From: Eulemur rufifrons | Lineage: Eukaryota; Chordata; Mammalia; Primates; Lemuridae | DNA: 64,000 nucleotides | Direction: 5' to 3' | NCBI RefSeq assembly: GCF_041146395.1 | Contig: NC_090984.1 | Coordinates: 83,897,114 to 83,961,113 of the forward strand | Shown: positions 1-10,890 of the stretch, one piece after another | Position numbering within the stretch: position 1 is the stretch's first letter | Layout of the letters: each line of letters starts with the position of its first letter | Notes under the pieces: generated by a model | Databases searched by the model: none | Told to the model about the DNA's origin: nothing | The model's input: only the letters and a program-made list of their open reading frames with translations | Position numbers and translations under genes: made by a program

Positions 1-258
1 CAATGATAATTTTGGCCTCTGGGCACAGAGAAATAAGTTGTTCTCTCCCACCCCCCCTTTTTTGTGAGCCCTATTGGCTCAGAGCTCCTCCACAGAAGGT
101 GGCAACTCTGTAGGGCTGATTCAAAGACCAAGGCTGATTCTGATTCTGGCCAGGAACATTCTGGGGGGTGTAATTACTATGGGAACATAGTAGATGCTAC
201 AGCTGGCCCTGGGAAACAGGATCTGGGTTGCCAAGAAAGGGCACACACATACTCACAT

Positions 259-282
259 TCTCTCTCTCTCTCTCTCTCTCTC
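259..282. repeat. (TC)n microsatellite
   Basis: About twelve uninterrupted TC dinucleotides, preceded by a short CA-rich stretch. The rest of the first 258 bases shows nothing I recognise. Confidence 0.95.
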
Positions 283-1420
283 CATTATGCCTTTGCAATT
301 AGGTTAAGTTCATGAAGATTCTTGAAGAAGAAAGCAGTGTGGTGAGACTTTCTATTAATTGTATCAAGATCACTTGCCATTCAAGTGTTAGCTCACTGGA
401 AGGGAGGGTGACATGGCATATTAAATGTTACTACAGAAAAGAAGAAAAGGCAGTCCTAATTAAAACGGGGTAAAAGATAACCAAAGTAAAATGGGGTTTT
501 GTAGGTCATAGAAAAGCTAAAAATAAAATCTCTTGTCACTTAGAGAGTTCCAAGTTTTCAGGTGAAGATCTGAGAACTTCCCTGACAATATGATTTAGAG
601 TTCTGAGGGGAAAAGAAGGAATCAGACTTTTGTTATTGCAAGAAACAACTAAAGATCTATAGTTGGGTCATTTATTATGTTTTTTAATACTTCAAAAGTG
701 AGAGTGAAATTTCCATCAGATTTATGTAAAAAAGTTCTTGACATTGCCTGGTTGAATTACCCTACAATAAAAAACAAACCCGCCAAACTGGAGACACTTG
801 CAGCCCCCGGTGTTACTAATTTTTTCCCTGATTTCACCCTCACCTCTTCTCCAACATGAAGGCTATGTGGACCCAAGTGGATAGAATGATTTTAAACATA
901 AATGTTAGGTTTCAAAGGTGTCGTTTCTGGAGGGAAGAACAAAAGTAATAGATTGCAAAACAGAGCCTGAAAGCAGTTTCAGGGAAAGAATGAGTAGGAG
1001 AGATTTGTAGGACATCTCAGAGTTGGAGAGAGGAATATGAAAAATGACGGGACACTTTTGGAGAAACCTACTTGTTGGACAAGCTCCAAGGGCAACACAA
1101 AGCACGTTCAATGACTTGAGGCAAGTTCATTAAGAAAGACTTGGGTGTGAGGAATAGCCCCAGGGAGCTGACCTGGGGCTGTGCATCCAAGAAATGAGAA
1201 AGCCCAGTTCAAGGAGATCTTGGTGAGTGGGAGATCCAGGGATTGTTAAATGGAAAGAAAAAATTAGCTTCAAAGTACAAAGGAATTTTATAGACCCTAG
1301 ACAATTCTCTAACTTGTGAGGAGTTCCAAGTTCTGTGGTGAGTAGGAAATTTTCTGGCAATAAGATAAAAAACTCAAAGAGGAAAAAAACTAATCGAATA
1401 ACTATAGCCAAACTTAAGGG
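283..1420. other. Unassigned non-coding stretch
   Basis: No repeat family, RNA gene or plausible exon was recognised. The open frames here (for example 677-859 and 1130-1411 on the minus strand) are under 100 codons, have no similarity I can name, and show no splice-site framing. Confidence 0.5.
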
Positions 1421-1640
1421 CAGCAGGATGGGGTAGTGCTTGAGAACATGGGCTTTATGGTTAGATATTCTGGGATTTTAATCCTTGTTTCTCTCTGTCT
1501 AGTCATGTGAGTTTGGGCAAATAACCTCTTCTCTCTGAGTTTCAGCTTTTTTTTTTTTATCTTTAATAGTGGGATAATAAAATGTATTTCATAGGATTAT
1601 TCTGAGGCTTCAATGAGAAACTATTTGTCCAGCGCTTACC
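1421..1640 (+). mobile_element. MIR SINE
   Basis: The order of motifs is that of a tRNA-derived MIR: a tRNA-like head (near 1425-1450), a core resembling the MIR 'gtgagtttgggcaa' block around 1507, a 'gagtttcagc' block, an AT-rich 'gggataataa' block near 1571, and a tail at about 1620-1640. A short CACCAT-type tandem follows at about 1647-1668. Divergence is high, as expected for an ancient mammalian SINE, with no sign of activity. Confidence 0.85.
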
Positions 1641-1737
1641 GGGGTACCACCATCACCATCACCATCTTCATAGTAGCACATCTGGATTGTGGTCTACACA
1701 CAGTGCATGATTCTCTTTCAGAGTACTGTTTCTAGGA

Positions 1738-1998
1738 AGTTGCTGCCCAAACAGGGACTACATTTCCCAACCACCTTTGCATTCAGGCGGGATCATGTGA
1801 CCAAGTTCTGGCCAATGGAATGCTAGGTGAAGTCATGTACATTACCTCCAGGCCTGGCCCATAAATGCTTAATAGGTGATCTGCCACCTTCATTCCCCCT
1901 CTGCTGGTATATGTCAGTGGCTGCAGTGACCTTGGAAACCATGTGTTGAAGATGGCAGAGCCTTTGTCAGTCTGGTTCCTGAGTGATTGCTTGGAACA
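1738..1998 (+). mobile_element. L1M-type 3' UTR fragment
   Basis: The stretch starts with 'gggactacatttccca', continues through 'catgtgaccaagttctggcc' and runs into 'gtgttgaagatggcagagcc'. I associate these blocks with a very common mammalian 3' UTR repeat of the L1M group. Related copies lie at 11310-11805 and 15431-15850. The family name is tentative, but the repetitive nature is well supported by these internal copies. It is cut at its right end by the repeat starting at 1999. Confidence 0.6.
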
Positions 1999-2423
1999 AA
2001 GATTTCAGAGCTTATCTGTTACAGCAGTGAGTGTGACCTTAACAACACAAATAGCATCGTCATGGCTTAGGATGGAAGTAGCCTGATCAAGTCAGACCTC
2101 AAGAATAAGCCCTGGGGAAATCAGCCAGGAAGACCTTACCAGTGACCAGGATGGCGGAGAAAGGGGCTGTGGCTAAGATGGTTTGATAAACTGTGGCTGA
2201 CCTGTGTACTTTTTTTTTATTTTTATTTCCCACCCCCCCCCACCTGTGTACTTATAAATTACTCCTTATATTCAGTGTTCTGTTATGCAATTTCTTGACA
2301 CTTTGTCGTGAACTGCTGACTGAATGTCTGTCTGGTGGATCTGTCACTAGAGACAAACCCAAGAAGAAAGGAGTGGGGAAAATGTCATGCCCTTTGCAGA
2401 AGAAAGCCCATTTCCCTGGGTGT
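1999..2423 (+). mobile_element. Unassigned ~383-bp repeat, copy A
   Basis: This segment aligns along its whole length with 3879-4262. Shared blocks include 'gatttcagag', 'aataagccctgg', 'aaatcagccaggaaga', 'gtgaccaggatggc' and 'atattcagtgtt'. By eye identity is roughly three quarters to four fifths. Copy A is 425 bp because of a 42-bp insertion at 2212-2253; without it the two copies are 383 and 384 bp. The composition suggests an LTR or a SINE-like unit, but I see no clear TG...CA ends and cannot name the family. Confidence 0.6.
2200..2253 (-). mobile_element. Tail-only insertion with 12-bp target duplication
   Basis: The 12-mer ACCTGTGTACTT occurs at 2200-2211 and again at 2242-2253. Between them is a T-rich tract followed by a C-rich tract. 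Read on the minus strand this is a short G-rich piece followed by an A-rich tail between direct repeats, the shape of a very short L1-mediated insertion. The related repeat copy at 3879-4262 has a single, uninterrupted version of the site. Confidence 0.5.
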
Positions 2424-3735
2424 ATGAACATTCACTACTAGTGACTCATGCCAGGGAGACTTTGATTTTTGGACTCTTCCTTGGCTGATTTAAGGACACT
2501 GCAAGTCTTTCCACTCTGTTGGTTGAGGGTTCAGGTTTTTCTTAAAAACTAAACAACTTTTGAAACTTGTGAGAGTGCGGATTCCGTATCTAGGATCTAG
2601 CCAGAGTCAGATTATCTCAAGGAAAACTCTGGGGCTGGGATGTCCATGTCATTCAAAGTCATGGATTGCTTTTTCTTCTTTTGTTATTTGTAACAGTTGT
2701 TCTCTCCTCATTACTTTCTGAGGAAAAACCAAAAAGAACACCAGAAGTACAGGATACTTCACAGAGCCAAGCGCCCAATTATCCTCCTGGCTACTCCGGT
2801 CTGAGTAGCAGGGTGAGCTGAAGTCGTTCTCTAGGTGGGAGTGGGTGGCGTCCCCCAGCCTGCATGTGGGGAATGGTGGCGAGGATGTGGGGAAGCGAGT
2901 GGTCAGGCAGGAATGCCTGAAACTGCGCCAGAGAACTGTGGCATGGCTGGGAGGATTGGTAGGGTTTGCAGACTCCATTCTTACTTGTTCCTCGTCTTCC
3001 CGTCACTCTCCCCCAAATCTTCTCCACCTTTCTGTTCTCTCTTTGGGTTTCTGTGATGTTGGCCTTAATGGCAAAGCCAGAAAGCTGGGTGGGAAGGAGG
3101 CAAGGGCAGGGGAATCACGCTCATGGGCTCCCGCTGGCTGGGTGGGAGCGTCGTCGGTTAGAGTGGGGCAAAAGCAGCGGTCAGGGTCTTGGAAGATTGC
3201 AGCATCGGGAAGTGGGCCCGTGATGCCCTGACTTAAGGCTCCTGAGGCACGTACATCGGAAAAGCCAACTCTATCATTTGATCCAACCCAAAGGCAAATG
3301 TTATTTTTACAGCTGTGAGTCCTGCACCACAGCCTTAACTAAAACCTTTAGCTGGGCTGGTATTTGAGAGTCACCTTCTTGACAAGAAAGCTCATTTTAA
3401 ACCCTTTCCTGTCATTTGTCATCTTTTCTCAAGGTCACTGTTAATGCAGATTTAAGTTTACAGACTCTGAGCAAGGATGGCGAGGAAGAAAATCCTTTTT
3501 AGTTTTTTTTAGAAAATAATTATAGTCAGCTCTTTTGATTGACATGACCAGGAAGAAGGTAAAAATTATTGGGGGTATTCAGGAATTAACTGGAAGTGCA
3601 AGACACTCAAATTCTATGGTGTGTCACAATTGAACAAGAAAATGACAGTGTTTTAGATTTCCTTTCTGTAGTAAGTCATATTGATACAGCAAGACTTGTG
3701 AGCTGGGAGGTCCAAGCAGTCAGGTAGCTTATTCT
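2424..3735. other. Unassigned non-coding stretch
   Basis: No repeat family recognised. The part from about 2840 to 3240 is richer in G and C and holds several overlapping open frames on both strands, the longest 128 codons at 2845-3231. They overlap in multiple frames with no similarity that I can name, so I treat them as chance. Confidence 0.5.
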
Positions 3736-3878
3736 GTGTGGAAGGCAGATTCTAAGATAACCCATAATAACATATCCTGTATAATGTCCTCCCCTTGAGT
3801 GTGGGAGAGACCTGTGGATGTAATGGGATATCATCCTTGTGATTAGGTTTCTGATCAGATGACTTGGAGTTAATGAAA
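3736..3878 (+). mobile_element. Old interspersed repeat, 5' part
   Basis: Begins with 'gaaggcagattctaagat', continues through 'cccttgagtgtgggagaga' and 'gtgattaggtttctgatcag'. These belong to a widespread mammalian repeat, probably an L1M 3' UTR or a MaLR-type LTR. It is interrupted at 3879 by unassigned repeat copy B and resumes at 4263. Confidence 0.55.
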
Positions 3879-4262
3879 AGATTTCAGAGTTGATCTGTTC
3901 CAGCAGTTAGTGTTACCTTAGCAACACACAGAGCATCATCACGACTCAGCATCCTAGTAGTGTAGTCAAATCTGAGCTCAGGAATAAGCCCTGGAGAAAT
4001 CAGCCAGGAAGAATCCCACCTCACCTGTGACCAGGATGGCCAAGAAGGGGCTGTGGCTCAGGTTGGAAGACAAACTGTGGCCAATCTGTGTGCTTGTAAA
4101 TTACCCAGGATATTCAGTGTTTTGTCATGAAATTTCTTTACACCTTGTCTTAAACTGCGACTTGAATACTTGTCCAGTGGGGATAGGCAAACCCCCAGCA
4201 GAGAGGAGGGAGGGGAAAGCCCATGGCCTTTGCAAGAGCAAGCCCAGTTTCCTAATCTGTGT
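3879..4262 (+). mobile_element. Unassigned ~383-bp repeat, copy B
   Basis: Second copy of the repeat at 1999-2423, in the same orientation. It splits a different older repeat (3736-3878 and 4263-4661) from the one flanking copy A, which shows that the two copies arrived by separate insertion rather than by local duplication. It lacks the 42-bp tail insertion of copy A. Ends are approximate by about 10 bp. Confidence 0.6.
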
Positions 4263-4661
4263 GGGTTTGACCTAATCTGGTGGACATTTAATGAAGGATG
4301 AAGCACCAGAGAGCTTTTCCTGCTGGCTGGGGGAAAAGCATGTTGTGACCTGCCTATGGAGGGTCTATAGAGTTAGGACTCAAAGATCTTCCTAAGAACC
4401 CAGCAACCTCCAGTATCTGAGAGTGACCCCTGACCAATAGCCAGCGAGAAAACAGGGAACTTAATGCCAACAACCTGCATGAGTGTGGGAGAAGCCCTGG
4501 AGCTCCACGTGAGAATGCAGACCAGGGAACGCTCTGAATTCTGCCCTGTTGCGCTGTGCCCAGACCCCTAACTTGCAGAAACTGCGAGATAATAAATGCA
4601 CATTGTTTTAAGCCAATAAGTTTCTGGTCATTTGCTATGCAGCGATAGCAAACCAATACAC
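4263..4661 (+). mobile_element. Old interspersed repeat, 3' part
   Basis: Continues the repeat interrupted at 3878. It includes 'gggtttgacctaatc', a 'gaaactgcgagataataaa' block and the end 'tgttttaagccaataagt' followed by 'agcaaaccaatacac'. This 3' end is common in mammalian genomes. I lean towards an L1M-type 3' UTR, with an MaLR-type LTR as the alternative. Confidence 0.6.
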
Positions 4662-4924
4662 TGTTTATCAGCACATTTTCTTTTTTAAGTCTGGAAAATC
4701 AGCATTCGACTTATACAGGGCTACGGGCCATTTCACTGTCAATACCATACTTTATGACATAACAAGAGTAATAATATCCTGTTTCTCTTTGAAGAACTCA
4801 CCCAAGTCCTGCATTTCTCATTTATTACTCACTATAAATATAATTTGGGAATCTACTTTGAACTACTTTAATATAAATACCTTTTTCACTTTTGAATCAC
4901 TGTAACGAAGATCTTATATTTAAA
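4662..4924. other. Unassigned AT-rich spacer
   Basis: AT-rich sequence with no recognised element or open frame of interest. Confidence 0.5.
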
Positions 4925-5735
4925 TTTTTAATGTTTTACAATTTTGAAGCAATTTTAAGCCTACTGAAAAGTTGTAAGAGCAATGCAAAGAACTCCTGGA
5001 TCCTCTTCTCCCAGATTCCTCAAATGTTAACATTTTGTTGCATTTTCTCTATTTATTTTGTTTTGACGTGATGGCTCATACCCCCTAAATACTCTGGTGT
5101 GTGCTTGTCCAAAGTAAGGAGCCTCTCCTTCCTCGCCACTGGACAATCCTCGCAGTCAGGAAATGGACGTGGGTGCAACGCAGCTGTCTCACCCACAGGC
5201 CCCATCCGAAGTTTTCAGACTGTCCTGACAATGTCTCTTCTTCTTTCCTGCTCTGGGGTTTTATCCAGGAACACACACTCAATTTGGTCGTCATGTCTCA
5301 TCAGTCTCCATCAAACTGGAACAGTTCCTCAATCTCGAAGACGAGGATGCCAACAGGCCTTCATTGTGTGTGTAACACGTCCATCAACCTGAGTCGGTGT
5401 GATGTTTCCATGTGACCAACTCAGGTCAGGCAGGAGAAACCATGGAGACGATGCTGTGCTTATCTGGGGAAGGCAACATTTTCCCTCTGTATTTGATTAA
5501 TATTTGGTGAGGAGTGACTCACTATCACAGATAATGTACTGTCTCTAAGCAAACCTGTACCTCGCTTCCAATGATTACTCTTGTCTGTATTGACTACCAA
5601 ATGGTGCCAAACAGGGATTCTCCATGCCTGTCTGTCATTCCATCTGCATTTATTCGTGGCATTCTACTGTATGGACGTGCTGTCCTTTCCACCTCATTTA
5701 TTCTGTATTTACTAATTTATTTATATCAGCATGAT
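4925..5735. mobile_element. Ancient L1-derived fragment
   Basis: Blocks such as 'gttaacattttgttgcattt', 'ccctaaatactctggtgtgt', 'ggtcgtcatgtctcatcagt' and 'ctggaacagttcctcaatct' match, in order, a very widespread old L1-class repeat. Insertions and deletions are frequent. The short open frames at 5099-5415 come from this repeat and are not genes. The subfamily and strand were not resolved. Confidence 0.6.
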
Positions 5736-6124
5736 CTTATGGTTTTCTATTGTATTTTGTGAGTTATAATTAGATATGCTAATTTATTTTGATGCTTAAA
5801 TTGTCCTAGATTTGGACAGTGTGAATACCCTAAAGCTGGTTCCTGTATCCTTTTGAAAGGTCCCCATCATTCCTTAAGCATTTCTAACTTTCTGGCATAA
5901 CTAGATGGTCTAGGCTCACCTTTTACTTGCTCTGCCCCAGGCCTATAATCAGACATTTCTCCAAGATGGCCAAGTTCCCAGTAGTGGAAGATGGTATTTA
6001 AAACTCTAGATCTGGATGCTAGATGTGCTTATTAGTACGGGAGTGCCACTGCTCCCAGACCCTCTCAGTGGACAGAGCAAGGAATGTAGATATACATAGC
6101 ACATATGTATACTCAATTACACAT
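5736..6124. other. Unassigned spacer
   Basis: No recognised feature. AT-rich, with no exon-like signal. Confidence 0.5.
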
Positions 6125-6180
6125 AAATACATATTCTGTTGGTCAGGATTGAACCAGAGAAGCTGAACCAGTAGGATATT

Positions 6181-6215
<35 letters not shown>

Positions 6216-6470
6216 TGCGTGCGCACACCTACACACACACACACACACACACACACGGAATTGCCTTATGCAATTGTTGGGAGCTGGCTAACCAAGTCTG
6301 AAGGGTGACCAGTCAGGCAGAGAATATTACCAGCAGCCTGGATACCTGTGGGCACAAACTGAAGCTTTTTGTCCACAGGCAGCAGTCAGGAAGGAAGATC
6401 CGTGGGGCAAGGAAAGCAATTTCACACCAGATGCTATTTGGACCAGGGCAAGCCTAAGCTCTCTTTTATT
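6125..6470 (+). mobile_element. L1M 3' UTR, first part, with (TC)n(AC)n
   Basis: Begins with a decayed 'gaaccagagaagctgaacca' block typical of L1M 3' UTRs, followed by a composite microsatellite of TC then AC repeats (about 6181-6256). The element is interrupted by a minus-strand L1 fragment at about 6470 and resumes at about 6936. Confidence 0.6.
6181..6256. repeat. (TC)n(AC)n compound microsatellite
   Basis: Pure TC dinucleotides run into AC dinucleotides, with one short interruption containing 'atgcgtgcgcac'. The alternating purine-pyrimidine part could adopt Z-DNA, an inference from composition only. Confidence 0.95.
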
Positions 6471-6935
6471 TATTATTAAAAACTTTATTTTTATAACAGT
6501 TTTAGGTTCACAGAAAAATTGAGCAAAAAGTACAGAGTTCCTAAATCCCTTCCCCACACATTCACCACCTCTCCTGCTGTTGGCATCCTGCACCAAAGAG
6601 GTACATTTGTTATAACTGATGAACCTGCATTGACACATTATCACCCAAGGTCCATAGTTTACATTAGGGTTCACTCTTGGTGCCGTATATTTTGTGGGTT
6701 TGGACAAATTTGTAGTGACGTGTATCTGCTATTGTAGTATCATACAGAGTAGTTTCGCTGCTCTAAAAATCCTCTGTGCTCTGCCTATTCATACCTCTCT
6801 CCCTGCCAACCCTTGGCAACCACTGATCTTTTTACTGTCTCCATAGTTTTGCTTTTTGCCAAATATCATATAATTGTAATCACAGACTACATAGCCTTTT
6901 CAGATTGGCTTCTTTCACTTAGTAATATCTTAAAC
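6471..6935 (-). mobile_element. L1 3' region fragment
   Basis: Blocks such as 'ttttaggttcacagaaaaat', 'tttacattagggttcactct' and 'gcctattcatacctctctcc' read as the reverse complement of an old L1 3' region. It ends with 'ttcagattggcttctttcac'. It sits inside another L1M 3' UTR that flanks it on both sides, so it is a later insertion. Confidence 0.65.
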
Positions 6936-7256
6936 CTTCTTTTGAAGGCCTTCCAACTGATTAAGTCGGTCCCATCCAGGATAATCTCCCTTTTGATTAA
7001 AATCAACTGATGAAGGACTTTAATTACATCTGCAAAATCCCTTCCTAGTAGCACTTAGCTCTTAGATTAGTGTTTGATTGAATAGCTGGGAAAAGGTATG
7101 TATATGATTCAAAATGACCCTGCTTCCTGTCTTTCAATTCTCATGAGAGAATATCACACGTTGCCCACCCTACCCAGAAACATACTAGAAAGAGACTTCT
7201 GGGGACTGTAGTTCATCTTAGCCATGTTGATCCATCAAACAGCCATCACACACACA
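6936..7256 (+). mobile_element. L1M 3' UTR, second part
   Basis: Contains 'ggccttccaactgattaagt', 'ggataatctcccttttgatt', 'taattacatctgcaaaatcc' and 'ttagattagtgtttgattga' in the order seen in L1M 3' ends, finishing near a CA-rich tract at about 7247. It continues the element begun at 6125. Confidence 0.65.
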
Positions 7257-7699
7257 CATCTATGACAATTTCTCCATCTATCAAATCTATCATTCTCTCT
7301 ATCTACCTGTATCTGTCTGTCTACCTTCCTATAAAAATTCATGAGTTTATACCTAGAATGCCAATCTTATACGTCAGGGTTCATTTTGGCCTTCTCTCTT
7401 CTCATATTTCAAAATTCCTCCTCAAACAGTAGGAAACCTGGTTCATATGACCCTCAATATATTCATTTATTTGCTCAATCAATTAACTTAGCTGCTCAGT
7501 GTCACCAGTCTCCACACACGCCTTCCATCTCCTCCTTGCCCTCTTCTGCTCACTGTCTGGGTCCCTCGCTCCCAGGCAAGCTGGTGCCCTCCTCACTGCC
7601 CCTTCTTGCATATTGGCATCTCTGTGCATAGAAGGGAAGGGGAAGAAATGAAAGATGGGATTGGAAGAGAGGATGAGAAGGGAAGAAAGGATGTTGGTA
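7257..7699. other. Unassigned stretch with degenerate TATC-rich tract
   Basis: Positions 7258-7330 hold an imperfect tract of 'atctatc' and 'tctgtc' units, probably a decayed microsatellite. The rest shows no recognised element. Confidence 0.5.
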
Positions 7700-7910
7700 A
7701 GGGGTACAAGTGCCATTTTGATATGTGGATATATTCTATAGTAGGGAAGTCTGGGTTTTTAGTGTATTCATCACCCAAATAATATATAGGATACTCATTA
7801 AATAATTTCTCATCAACTCCCATTCCATCCTGGTTTTGTGATATTTTAAAGTGCTTTCCTTTTGCACATTTTCTTGTGTTCAATCTTACCCCTATTCAAC
7901 CAGAGGCATC
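7700..7910. mobile_element. Possible L1-associated fragment
   Basis: The sequence around 'gggaagtctgggtttttagt', 'attcatcacccaaataat' and 'taaataatttctcatcaact' resembles a repeat often seen with primate L1 elements. Only short blocks match, so this is tentative. Confidence 0.35.
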
Positions 7911-9330
7911 CATTACCTTAGGGAAAATTCAGATTGTTAAAGCCGTAATGAAAAGAGGAAAAAACAAGTCCATATTCAGCCTTTGACTTGCAACATGAGA
8001 AATTTTGAGTCCACAGCAGCACAACAAATCTGGGCTTTATCAAGAGAGCATAGTGTTTTATAAGTGCCAAATACCCCCTTAAAATATTAAGAGCCCAGCT
8101 TGGTGGATGATGTGTGAAAGCGTAGAGGAGACAGCTGATACCATTCGAGGAATGCTCCTACCAAACTGGAAGAGGAAGTGGGACCCCGCCTTCTATGGGG
8201 AGGAAGTAGGAGATGGAAAAGGACCGAGAATGAGAGTGCAGATGCTGCCTTATGTCTCAGGCTGTGTGGGGGGAGGGGGGTTGAAAAGAAAGCAGAAACG
8301 TATGATAAGATAGTTGGGGGAATAGCTAGAAGTGGAGGCTACCCATGCCCTGGTTCCCATTTATGACTTTAGGAGGAGCCTGCGTTCAGGGTTCTCCCTG
8401 CATCTTCATGGGCAAGTGCAGCAGGGTGGCAGCAGAGGTATGGCCTGCTCAGGCAGAAGAGGCCTGGGATGGAGCTGGTTGTTCCCTGTGGCTTGTGCAC
8501 AGCACCTGGGGAATATGGATGCTGGCGTCTCCCACTGTGCCCTAGACCCCTCCATCAGGCCTGGATGAAGCAGCTGGAAGTGCTTGCTTGTAACCTTGCC
8601 AACCAGATGACTGAAGCAAAGGAGGAAGGGACCTTGTTGCTGAGGATAGCAGGTGGCCTTACCAGGGTGGAGAAGCCACAGCTCAGGGAAGCCATAGCAC
8701 GAGGGAGAGCAGAGAGGGGGCCCATGAACACCCCAGCAGCAGCCACCACTCAGTGCCCGTGCTGAGAGCGCAGGCCCCAGGTCATGCCAGCGGAGGCTAC
8801 CTGCACAGTGGCAAACATGCAGACAGAGGCCAAGGCCCGCAGACACCAGGGCTAAGATGTCTTGAGCAGAAGGCAATGTGTATATTAGGGGTTTCTTCAT
8901 CCATCCCATGAGGCTATTCAATCTTAGCCCTGCACCAAGAAATCATCTTGATGTGGATGCGACAACAGGAAGGAGCTCCTCTTAAGGCATGGAGAATCCA
9001 CTCTGTTAGGGGCTTAGGCTTTGAAAAGCTATTGAGCCAAATGGGATTAAGCTGACCAGGGAGGCTTTTAAATGAGTGAAGACTAAGTTAGCTTTAAAAA
9101 TCCGTAACCATTCCATCCCCTTGCCAAGGAATCAGGACTGGAATTGCAGAAGCAGTTTGAGATTGGTAAAGGAAACTAAAGGAAGGTGGGTTTAAGTTGT
9201 AGTGTGTCAATTTGGACCTCAACGCATTGCTAAGCAGCCCCATCTCCCAGGCCCTGCCTTGGGTTAGTGAGGGCCATATGGACACCATGTTGTTCTGGGA
9301 GGCGCTGCAAGCTTGAGTGCATCAATCGGA
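7911..9330. other. Unassigned stretch, GC-richer from 8300 to 8900
   Basis: No repeat family recognised. Positions 8300-8900 are relatively GC-rich and carry a 171-codon open frame on the minus strand (8406-8921), overlapped by several plus-strand frames. The predicted protein has no domain, signal peptide or repeat pattern that I recognise, and coding in several frames at once is more consistent with low stop-codon density. A lineage-specific non-coding RNA or an exon cannot be excluded from sequence alone. Confidence 0.4.
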
Positions 9331-10250
9331 ATTCTTTTGGCCTGGCTTTAGTTGATTCAGCAAATTACTTAGGAGAGAATGATCCATTGTCAAAGAGATG
9401 ATTCTTGCAGGGAATGCATGTCTGGCAAACACAGCCCTCAATTTGCAGATTGTTGCGGTACCTGTGGTAATGAGGATTCTGTATCTTTTTCCAATTTAAG
9501 AAAATTTCTTGCAGTTCTCTGTGATGATGATATGTGGTTCTTGACATCCAAAGGAACTGATATTATTCTAGCAGCATGATACATATTCTTATGGTGCTAG
9601 GAGGTATTCGGTACTATTCTGCCTTACAGTTTTTAAGGTGAACTTGACATCTTGGGATTACAGTAACTCAGCTTCACATACCAGGGAACTTTCCTGAATA
9701 TGGGTAAACATTTTGGTGACATTCCTGGCTGTTCTTACAATAGTGCAAAATTTTCCATGTGCAAAATCTGAAACTATCTCTACAGGGGTGGTACTTTCTT
9801 GGACCCTCTAGTTTCTGTCTATATCCTGTGGTGGTTTCTGAAGAATGCTATCATTATTGTGAGCATCTAGATCAATTCTACAGACATTCCCTTATCATTC
9901 CCAAAGTATAAATGATCCATAAATTCCCTAGCAGATTGGGAATATCTAACTATAAGCAGAAGCAACGAGAGAGATGAATATCGCCCCATCCTTAAGAAAA
10001 CTCAGTACTGCTGCCCCATCAAGTTGGCTGCCCAGTCTAAAGGGAGGATGTAGAAAAATTGACGGGAAAAATTGTTCTAGATTCCTGCTTTCCCAGACTT
10101 ACAATGGAAATACTTCTTAGGGATGTGTTCTTGAATTAGCCGCCAAAATGTTGTAGGTTTAATCTTTTAATAAAGTAGACACTGTTACTGGAAGAGGTCT
10201 TAGTAGATGAATCACATGAAACTTAAATTCTGCTTCTGAGAATAAATAAA
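9331..10250 (+). other. Possible decayed coding relic, unidentified
   Basis: A 66-codon plus-strand frame (9379-9579) is rich in cysteine in its first half, and further open stretches follow in the same or neighbouring frames to about 10060. Two AATAAA signals lie near 10240-10250. The pattern could be a retrocopy or an old retroviral fragment broken by stops, but I cannot name a parent and the match may be chance. Confidence 0.2.
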
Positions 10251-10600
10251 AATGTTAAATAAGTTTATTAACGTCCTGTCATGTTTGCTTCTTGGCAACT
10301 CCAAGCCCCCTTACCAGCCCTGAATATTTCAGTGAATATGAGCTCATTTTCCCCCTTTGATATTTTCCTTAAAGGCTTTAATTTTAATGGTTGAATCATC
10401 TTGAATAGGATAAAAGAAATATTGGATAAAGAAAGATGGTGAAGGCTTTAAGAGGGAGGAGAAAAATGTAGTTTCCCTGGAGCAGACCTTGTTATTCAGA
10501 GTGTTTGTGGAGGAATGATAAACACCATGGCAATAAGACAAATGATGATTTGTGCCTCAAAGGCTGTTCCATGTAGTCATGCATTAAGCCATAAAAGAAA

Positions 10601-10890
10601 AAAAAAGCAACCAAATTTTCCCTTGGAAAAGCTTAAGAGGCAGAGGGAATAAGGTCAGAATCTATTATATAGCCCAATGGAAAAATACAGAAGATAGGAC
10701 AATTTCTGAATTTTACTATATGCCAACAAAATCTGTGGCAGTGTTGCATAGCGGAGTGAGCAGAGCCAAGGGCTTCTGTGTGTTTCAGCGTCAGGGTCTG
10801 TGAAGAAGGGACAGGGTGTGGGCGGGTCCACGGTGGGCAGGGTCATGCCTGGTTGGGAGCTGGAGTCACTCTGCAGGAGGGTTAGGGGTC
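10601..10890 (+). repeat. 290-bp perfect direct duplication, copy 1
   Basis: Base-by-base comparison with 11806-12095 shows no differences. The left edge lies in an A run (six shared A residues) and the right edge at 'gttaggggtc'. The copy contains a weak MIR-like head near 10738. The identical 63-codon minus-strand frames in both copies (10655-10846 and 11860-12051) are by-products of the duplication, not paired genes. Confidence 0.97.

Noticed and set aside
1421..1500. tRNA-like head sequence
   Set aside because: Belongs to a MIR SINE. No intact tRNA gene with consistent A and B boxes was seen here or in the other MIR copies.
2845..3231. 128-codon open frame on the plus strand
   Set aside because: Open in three overlapping frames at once, with no recognisable protein. 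GC-rich composition explains it.
8406..8921. 171-codon open frame on the minus strand
   Set aside because: Overlaps several plus-strand frames in a GC-richer segment, shows no domain or signal, and lacks splice or promoter context. It is most likely a chance frame.
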